Positions 58,421-64,000 of a stretch of DNA of 64,000 nucleotides are shown in pieces (positions within the stretch are counted from its first letter, which is position 1; each line of letters begins with the position of its first letter). Under the pieces are notes generated by a model. That model was not told where the DNA came from. It made no database searches and saw nothing but the letters and a program-made list of their open reading frames with translations. This DNA comes from Cupriavidus pauculus (GTDB lineage: Bacteria > Pseudomonadota > Gammaproteobacteria > Burkholderiales > Burkholderiaceae), in NCBI RefSeq assembly GCF_022179805.1, contig NZ_BPUO01000008.1, positions 62,001 through 126,000 of the forward strand, read 5' to 3'. A program made the translations under genes and the position numbers.

Positions 58421-59847
58421 ACGTGGAAGAAAAGGAACGTCATCACCAGGAACAGCGGCACCAGCACGGCGCACGAATACGCCATGTAGCCGAAGAAGCT
58501 CGGCATACGCACGCCCCGGCTTTCGGCAATCGCCTTGACCATCAGGTTGGGCGCGTTGCCGATATAGGTATTGGCGCCCATGAACACGGCACCGGCCGAA
58601 ATGGCGGCCAGGGTCGAGGCATCGCGCGTCATGAGCGTGGTGGCGTCGCCGCCGGCAGTGTTGAAGAACACCAGATACGTCGGCGCGTTATCCAGGAATG
58701 ACGACAGGATGCCGGTGGCCCAGAAGTACATGCTGTCGATGGGCTGCCCGTTGCTGTCGCTGACCGCATGGATCACGCCCGCGAACGCGCCCGCCGTGCC
58801 GGCCTTGAGCATCGCGATGACCGGGATGATGGTCAGGAAGATGCCGGCGAACAGCTTGCCCACTTCGAGCATCGGTTCCCAGTTGAATTCGTTTCCGCTG
58901 CGTGCGGAATGCGGCGTGGCCAGCAGCGACACGATCGTGACCGAGACCAGCAGGACATCGCGCACCAGCGCGGGCAGCGGCACCTCGGTGCCCATCACGT
59001 CGAACGCAATGCCCGGCTTCCACAGCCCGCTCATCAGCACCAGCCCGACCACCGCCAGCAGCAGCAGGAAGTTGATCTTGCCTTCGAGCTTGATACCCGC
59101 CGAATCAGGCGTCGGGTCCTGCGCCATCGGCAACTCCTCTTCCCGCTTGAGGAAGTAGTACCGGTCGACCACGTAGAACAGGACCAGCAGCACCGCCCAG
59201 ATGAACAGCGTCTCCGGCAGGATATTGCGCAGCGTCCACGTGAATTCCACGCCCTTCAGGAAGCCCAGGAACAGCGGCGGATCGCCCAGCGGCGTCAGCG
59301 CGCCGCCGGCATTGGCCACCAGGAAGATGAAGAACACCACCACGTGGGCCACATGCCGCCGGTTGTCGTTGGCGCGCAGCAGCGGACGGATCAACAGCAT
59401 CGCGGCGCCCGTGGTGCCCATCAGGCTGGCCAGCACCGTGCCCAGCGCCAGGATGCCGGTGTTGAGCTTCGGCGTCGCATGCAGGTTGCCCCGCACGCAA
59501 ATGCCGCCCGCCACCACATAGAGTGCGGTCAGCAGGACGATGAACGGAACGTATTCGGCCAGCAGCGCATGCACGGTGTTGGCGGCGGCCGCGTGCCAGC
59601 CGAACTGCAGCGCGAATGGCACCAGGAACAGCAGGCCCCAGGCTGCGGCGATCTTGCCGTAGTGGTGGTGCCAGAACTTGGGCGCGACAAGCGGGAACAG
59701 GGCAATCGACAACAGGATGCCGGCAAACGGCACGCCCCAAACGGGCGACAGCGCGGCGCCATCGAAATCGGCCGCGTGCGCCCAGGCGGGCGAAAGCAGC
59801 AGCGTGGCAAGCAAATACTGAGGCAGCAGCGTGGCAACACGTCGCAT
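58417..59847 (-). CDS. NhaD/CitMHS-type sodium:proton antiporter
   Basis: 476-residue inner-membrane transporter of the ion transporter superfamily with 11-12 hydrophobic segments and an N-terminal leader-like helix ending AWAHA. Characteristic pieces are TTGAAMLLIRPLLRAND, NAGGALTPLGDPPLFLGFL and a re-entrant SFLDNAPTYLVFFN. The last two resemble the transport motifs of NhaD. GGGAG lies 12 nt before the ATG at 59847. It overlaps the dehydrogenase gene by 4 bp, so the two are coupled. Na+/H+ exchange is the family assignment. Confidence 0.85.
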   Translation of the reverse strand: MRRVATLLPQYLLATLLLSPAWAHAADFDGAALSPVWGVPFAGILLSIALFPLVAPKFWHHHYGKIAAAWGLLFLVPFALQFGWHAAAANTVHALLAEYVPFIVLLTALYVVAGGICVRGNLHATPKLNTGILALGTVLASLMGTTGAAMLLIRPLLRANDNRRHVAHVVVFFIFLVANAGGALTPLGDPPLFLGFLKGVEFTWTLRNILPETLFIWAVLLVLFYVVDRYYFLKREEELPMAQDPTPDSAGIKLEGKINFLLLLAVVGLVLMSGLWKPGIAFDVMGTEVPLPALVRDVLLVSVTIVSLLATPHSARSGNEFNWEPMLEVGKLFAGIFLTIIPVIAMLKAGTAGAFAGVIHAVSDSNGQPIDSMYFWATGILSSFLDNAPTYLVFFNTAGGDATTLMTRDASTLAAISAGAVFMGANTYIGNAPNLMVKAIAESRGVRMPSFFGYMAYSCAVLVPLFLVMTFLFFHV

Positions 59848-60062
59848 CGGACAACAATCTCCCTGATCGCAACACACACCCCAAGACAGTCCGGGGCGGC
59901 GAGACAGACGAAAAGGCGCACGCGTCCGGTGTGGTTACCAGGGCGTTGGGACGGCAGCACGCGGCGAAGGACTCAGTGTAAAGCAAACCCTTTTGAGAAA
60001 GGTCTGAAAATGCACCGACGCGGCCTCACAGTGGGCCGCAGCGCCAAGGCCCGGAGGTGCGG

Positions 60063-60749
60063 TCAGTCCTGATCGACCAGGATCACATGCACGCGGTACG
60101 GGCCATGCGCGCCAAGCACGATCGTCTGCTCGATATCGCCCGTGCGCGACGGACCGCTGATGATGTTCGTGGCACGCGGAAGCTGGCCATGTTCGGCGCG
60201 CATGCGCGTGAACGCTTCTTCCAGGTTGGCGACGATGCGCGACACCGGCACCACGGCAATATGGGTTTCCGGCAGCAACGCGGCCGATGCGAACGTATCG
60301 GGGCCGGACAGCAGCATCAGCGATCCGGTCTCGGCAATGGCCACGAAGCAACCGGTGATGCCGACCAGATCGCCGTGCTCGCGATCGGCCTGCGGCTCGC
60401 GCACCGGCGGGCGGCATTCCACTTCCAGGCCCTGGGCCGCCCACGGCAGCGCATCAAAGCCAGTCCACGCCACCGCGCGACGCACCAGCTTCAGCCCATC
60501 CACGTAGTGCAGCACCGCGGCCGGCACGTCCGCCAGCGTAGCCACGCGGTCCACCGTGGACGCCAACTTGCGCGCCTGCACGCTGAACGCTTCGACCAGA
60601 TCCGCGCCCACCTCCGGCTGCGGCCCCTGCGGGTGGCGGGCCAGGTAGTCGGCCACGGCCTCGCGTTCGCCCTGCGTCACTGCCGCCCCCCTGCCCTGTG
60701 CGGCACGGATGCGGGCGAAGATGCGGTCACGGGCGGCGTTCGTTTCCAT
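60063..60749 (-). CDS. LutC/LUD-domain protein (lactate utilisation type)
   Basis: 228-residue protein of the YkgG/LutC family. The domain includes GITGCFVAIAETGSLMLLSG, HIAVVPVSRIVANLEEAF and SGPSRTGDIEQTIVLGAHGPYRVHVILVD. In Bacillus and others LutC works with the iron-sulfur proteins LutA and LutB to oxidise L-lactate, but neither is found in this window. The ATG at 60749 (METNAARDRIF) is chosen. It lies 73 bp after pncB on the same strand. Confidence 0.85.
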   Translation of the reverse strand: METNAARDRIFARIRAAQGRGAAVTQGEREAVADYLARHPQGPQPEVGADLVEAFSVQARKLASTVDRVATLADVPAAVLHYVDGLKLVRRAVAWTGFDALPWAAQGLEVECRPPVREPQADREHGDLVGITGCFVAIAETGSLMLLSGPDTFASAALLPETHIAVVPVSRIVANLEEAFTRMRAEHGQLPRATNIISGPSRTGDIEQTIVLGAHGPYRVHVILVDQD

Positions 60750-60822
60750 GGTGATTGACCTGAAGGGTTGCGGGGGCACGGCGATTATAAGAAACCCGCG
60801 CCGGTCGGGCGCGTGAATCGAT

Positions 60823-62001
60823 TTAAGCGACGGGCTGAATTTCGAACACCTGCCGCAGGTAAGCAAGGTAGCCGGGGTCGTCGCACATGGTCTTCTCGGG
60901 CGTATCGGACAACTTGGCCACCGGCTGGCCGTTGCATCGAACCATCTTGACCACGATCTGCAGCGGTTTGTAGCCCAGGTCGTTCGTCAGGTTCGTACCT
61001 ACGCCAAAGGCCAGCTTGCAGCGGCCATGAAAGCGCTCGTACAGCTCGATCACCTTGGGAATGTCCAGCGCGTCGCTGAAGATCAGCGTCTTGCTGCGCG
61101 GATCCACGCGATTGGCGGCGTAGTGCGCGATCATCCGTTCGCCCCATTCGAACGGGTCGCCCGAGTCGTGCCGCACGCCGTCGAACAGCTTGCAGAAATA
61201 CAGGTCGAAGTCGCGCAGGAACGCGTCGAATCCATAAGTATCCGACAGCGCGATACCCAGGTCGCCACGATACTCGCGCGCCCAGTTCTCCAGCGCGTAC
61301 ACCTGCGAGTCGCGCAGGCGCGGCCCCAGCGCCTGGCAGGCCTGCAGGTATTCGTGCGCCATCGTGCCAAGCGGCGTCATGCTGTGCGCCCGCGCGAAGT
61401 GGACGTTGCTGGTGCCGGCCAGTTGGGGCCCAAGCACCGTGCGCATCGACAGCAGCACCTCTTCCTGCCAGTCGCGCGAGAACCGCCGGCGGGTGCCGTA
61501 GTCCGCGATCACGCAATCGGCGTAAGGCGACGATTTCAGCAGCTTCAGCTTGGCCTCCAGCCGCCGGCGCCCCTCGTCCAGATCAGCCTGCGGCTGCGTG
61601 CGGCGGAAATAGACCTCGTTGACGATGGCCAGCAGCGGAATCTCGAACAGGATCGTATGCAGCCACGGCCCACGGATCGTGATGTCGATCTCGCCGTTGC
61701 CCTGCGCCGACGGCTGCACCACCACGTACTTCTGGTTCAGATGGAACAGCGCGAGAAAGTCGACGAAATCGCTCTTGATGAAGCGCATGCTGCGCAGGTA
61801 CTCGAGTTCGTCGTCCGAAAACCGCAGGTCGCACAGTTGCCGGATTTCATCGCGAATCTCGTCCACGTACGGCGTCAGGTCGACGCCGGCGTTGCGGCAC
61901 TTGAACCGGTACTCCACTTGGGCCTGCGGAAAATGGTGCAGCACCACCTGCATCATCGTGAACTTGTACAGGTCGGTGTCGAGCAGGGAACGGATGATCA
62001 T
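60823..62001 (-). CDS. pncB: Nicotinate phosphoribosyltransferase
   Basis: 392-residue enzyme that makes nicotinate mononucleotide in NAD salvage. The N-terminal [33 protein letters not shown], the histidine region [19 protein letters not shown] and the phosphate-binding [16 protein letters not shown] are diagnostic. Length is normal. The start is at 62001 with no better upstream alternative. Confidence 0.95.
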   Translation of the reverse strand: MIIRSLLDTDLYKFTMMQVVLHHFPQAQVEYRFKCRNAGVDLTPYVDEIRDEIRQLCDLRFSDDELEYLRSMRFIKSDFVDFLALFHLNQKYVVVQPSAQGNGEIDITIRGPWLHTILFEIPLLAIVNEVYFRRTQPQADLDEGRRRLEAKLKLLKSSPYADCVIADYGTRRRFSRDWQEEVLLSMRTVLGPQLAGTSNVHFARAHSMTPLGTMAHEYLQACQALGPRLRDSQVYALENWAREYRGDLGIALSDTYGFDAFLRDFDLYFCKLFDGVRHDSGDPFEWGERMIAHYAANRVDPRSKTLIFSDALDIPKVIELYERFHGRCKLAFGVGTNLTNDLGYKPLQIVVKMVRCNGQPVAKLSDTPEKTMCDDPGYLAYLRQVFEIQPVA

Positions 62002-62105
62002 AGCGAAGCCAAGGCTGGGGGCGCGGCGAAGTCAGGCCATCATGCTAACCGAAAGTCACGCGCCCGATGTGCGCGCCGCCCATGCCATGGCCATGGCATG
62101 GCGCC

Positions 62106-62642
62106 TCACCCGCCATCGAGACTTCGCAGCGCCGGCGGCGCCTGGCGCAGTGGCCGCTGTGACTGCAGGCACCACAGCCGCTGGCCATGGTCGTCGTGGC
62201 AGGTCACCAGCGTGGCCTGGGTGCGCGGCACGGCCGCCGGCAGCGGATCGGCGAAATTGCCAGATGCCACCATGATGCGTTCCTGGTAGACGGCCTGTCC
62301 CGCGCGGTCGAAGCGCAGGACCTGGATCAGCGCGTCGGGCGGCGGCTGCAGGTCCTTGTCGCAGGGCAGGAAGCCCTCGCGGTTGCAGTTGGCCAGGGCC
62401 ATGCCGGCGGGTGTGCGCACCACGCTGAAGCTGTCCCAGTCGAACGCGGTCAGCGCGGTCAGCGCCACCGGCTGGTCAGTCCGCGCGCGCCACGCCACCA
62501 GGCGCGACACCACGCTGTCGGCCATCTCGCCCGGGCGGGCCGGCGCTGGCTGGGCCATCGCGCCCCCCGCCAGCACTGCGCAAACCACGGCGCCCGCGAG
62601 ACGCAACGCCCAGGCTGGCCGACATGAGAATGTCCCTTGCAA
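62106..62642 (-). CDS. Exported protein of unknown function
   Basis: 178 residues with an N-terminal signal peptide (about 1-31, hydrophobic core AGAVVCAVLAGG, ending AMAQPAP). The mature part has four cysteines (NCNREGFLPC, TCHD, WCLQ), which could form two disulfides in the periplasm. No family is recognised. It follows fdxA divergently and precedes pncB on the same strand after 104 bp. Confidence 0.55.
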   Translation of the reverse strand: MQGTFSCRPAWALRLAGAVVCAVLAGGAMAQPAPARPGEMADSVVSRLVAWRARTDQPVALTALTAFDWDSFSVVRTPAGMALANCNREGFLPCDKDLQPPPDALIQVLRFDRAGQAVYQERIMVASGNFADPLPAAVPRTQATLVTCHDDHGQRLWCLQSQRPLRQAPPALRSLDGG

Positions 62643-63063
62643 GATTGCCCCCGATCAGGATGGAAACAGGTCCGACTGCGGTTGGCGAAGCGGCTGCGAC
62701 AGCACCCGGCACCCCCGAAAAGCCACGCATGACACAGGGGAATAGTAGTCCGTTGATCCGCTTCGCGGCCACGGATTGACCGGAAAAATGGCGCCGCAGG
62801 CCGCTTCTGGCCTGAAATGGCACCGGAAGTACATAAAGAAATAAGAAAACTATCTGACCAGGCTATATAGACTGGCTATCCTTGCGAGAAGGCTCAGCTA
62901 CAATATCGGTCTTTGAAAGGCCTCGGCCCTCGCTCGCCCCAAGTTATACCGATTGACACGCGCGAAGTTTTACGCGCAGCGGGTAACTCGCAAGAGCGTC
63001 GGGCAAGAATCCGGCCTTGGACAATATCCCCATCGAAGACCGATCCGTTTTTCTGGAACCGAA
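62643..63063. other. Divergent region upstream of fdxA
   Basis: 421 bp without a supported gene. The central part is AT-rich compared with the surroundings (62828-62880). It contains the hexamer GGCTAT twice, at 62861-62866 and 62874-62879, 13 nt apart, with a palindromic CTATATAG covering the first. A TACAAT hexamer at 62899-62904 is a possible fdxA -10 but has no good -35. No terminator was seen for either side. Confidence 0.4.
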
Positions 63064-63387
63064 ATGACTCACGTTGTCACCGAAGCCTGCATCCGTTGCC
63101 GTTACACCGACTGCGTTGATGTGTGTCCGGTCGATTGTTTCCGCGAAGGCCCGAACTTCCTGGCCATCGATCCCGACGAATGCATCGACTGCGCCGTGTG
63201 CGTGGCCGAGTGCCCGGTGAACGCGATTTATGCCGAGGAAGATGTTCCCGGCGACCAGCAGCAGTTCATCGATCTGAACGCGGACCTGGCCCGCAACTGG
63301 CCGTCCATCACCAAGACCAAGGCCCCGCTGGCCGAGGCCGAGGAATGGAAGGACGCCACTGACAAGCTGCAATACCTGCAGCGCTAA
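63064..63387 (+). CDS. fdxA: Ferredoxin, 7Fe-8S type
   Basis: 107-residue ferredoxin with one [3Fe-4S] and one [4Fe-4S] cluster. The first ligand set lies in CIRCRYTDCVDVCPVDC (Cys9, 17, 21 and neighbours), the second in CIDCAVCVAECP (Cys40, 43, 46, 50). The C-terminal extension WPSITKTKAPLAEAEEWKDA is typical of the Azotobacter FdI family. The ferredoxin reductase gene follows 138 bp downstream, its likely electron partner. Confidence 0.95.
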   Translation: MTHVVTEACIRCRYTDCVDVCPVDCFREGPNFLAIDPDECIDCAVCVAECPVNAIYAEEDVPGDQQQFIDLNADLARNWPSITKTKAPLAEAEEWKDATDKLQYLQR

Positions 63388-63525
63388 GAAGAGTTTGACG
63401 CGCAGGCGGCAACAAGCCACGGCCAATCATGCCGGGGTCGCCTGGCCAGTGTCACAGAAAGCCGTCCCCACGCGCTTTCCCGTAATACCGGGCACCTGCC
63501 GTGCCCACAACGTATCAGGACGAAT

Positions 63526-64000
63526 ATGGACTTGAGCATTCCAAATCCCGTGGCCGACGCGACCCAGCACGCTGGCGGCAATACCGGCGGCCAGCCGCTT
63601 GAAATCGACGCGCTGATCGTTGGCGCGGGCCCCGTTGGCCTGTTCCAGGTGTTCGAACTCGGCCTGCTCGAAATCAAGGCCCACGTGATCGACTCGCTCA
63701 AGGTGGTGGGTGGTCAGTGCGTGGAGCTGTATCCGGACAAGCCGATCTATGACATTCCGGCCGTGCCCATCTGCACGGGCCAGGAACTGACCGACAACCT
63801 GCTCAAGCAGATCGAGCCGTTCTCGCCCACGTTCCACCTGGGCCAGGAAGTCAGCGTCGTGGAGCGCCGCGAAGACGGCCGCTTCTTCGTCGAGACGTCG
63901 CTCGGCACCCAGTTCATCACCAAGACCATCTTCATCGCCGCTGGCGTGGGTTCGTTCCAGCCGCGCACGGTCAAGGTGGAAGGCATCGACAAGTTCGAAG
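63526..64000 (+). CDS. Ferredoxin--NADP reductase, thioredoxin-reductase-like, 3' end missing
   Basis: The first 158 residues of a flavoprotein, cut by the right edge. The FAD-binding motif is [18 protein letters not shown], followed by [20 protein letters not shown] and the GCAGVGSF-like turn (here [11 protein letters not shown]). These match the FNR type that resembles thioredoxin reductase without its CxxC. The ATG at 63526 begins [15 protein letters not shown]. The close upstream fdxA supports electron exchange with that ferredoxin. Confidence 0.92.
   Translation, partial: MDLSIPNPVADATQHAGGNTGGQPLEIDALIVGAGPVGLFQVFELGLLEIKAHVIDSLKVVGGQCVELYPDKPIYDIPAVPICTGQELTDNLLKQIEPFSPTFHLGQEVSVVERREDGRFFVETSLGTQFITKTIFIAAGVGSFQPRTVKVEGIDKFE

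Noticed and set aside
62850..62880. Possible IscR type 1 site in front of fdxA
   Set aside because: The left half fits partly, but the right half has the wrong spacing (about 30 rather than 25 bp) and several mismatches.

Overview
The window is GC-rich DNA from a betaproteobacterium of the Burkholderiaceae, most likely Cupriavidus or a close Ralstonia relative. The grounds are the earP-efp pair with an EF-P carrying Arg32, the gene order rpoE-rseA-rseB-degP-lepA-lepB-rnc-era-recO-pdxJ-acpS-nagZ, the order yceD-rpmF-plsX-fabH-fabD-fabG-acpP-fabF, and the general style of the proteins. The species is inferred from family knowledge. No phage, IS element, CRISPR array or rRNA operon was seen. This is ordinary chromosomal backbone with a few small accessory pockets.

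Layout. 1-3.4 kb: an acetate-type sodium:solute symporter (cut by the window edge) behind acetyl-CoA synthetase. 3.7-9.3 kb: a YqhA-type membrane protein, class I fumarase, a BIME-like pair of palindromes, glutamate racemase, and a convergent tandem AAA ATPase. 9.5-12.9 kb: an iron/heme island with two Fur boxes, a 21-residue membrane microprotein, tonB-exbB-exbD, hemP with a highly structured 3' region, and an HbpS/GlcG-like heme-associated protein. 13-14 kb: two small exported repeat or low-complexity proteins. 14.2-17.7 kb: tRNA-Leu, a YeiH/LysR divergent pair and a CPA2 antiporter. 18-21.5 kb: uvrC-pgsA-tRNA-Gly-tRNA-Gly-tRNA-Cys. 21.6-23.5 kb: earP-efp. 23.5-43.1 kb: a nearly unbroken minus-strand housekeeping block covering cell-wall recycling, holo-ACP synthesis, vitamin B6, ribosome maturation, protein export, the sigma-E envelope stress system, and fatty-acid and phospholipid synthesis with ribosomal protein L32. 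43.2-48 kb: maf and an RsmI-like methylase on the plus strand, then sppA, a Rieske protein, a HAD phosphatase and rluC on the minus strand. 48.9-55.4 kb: RNase E followed by moaA-mobA-moeA. 55.7-62.6 kb: rmuC, a 2-hydroxyacid dehydrogenase, a NhaD-like antiporter, a LutC-like protein, pncB and a secreted hypothetical. 62.9 kb to the end: 7Fe ferredoxin and the start of ferredoxin-NADP reductase.

Functional links. Acetate uptake feeds Acs. TonB-ExbB-ExbD energises iron and heme uptake, and HemP with the HbpS-like protein fits heme acquisition. EarP rhamnosylates EF-P at Arg32. Sigma-E, its anti-sigma factors and the periplasmic protease lie directly upstream of LepA, signal peptidase and RNase III. 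MoaA, MobA and MoeA build the molybdenum cofactor. Starts were chosen from family length, ribosome-binding sites and overlaps with upstream stops. All functional names rest on recognised motifs and gene order, without any database search.
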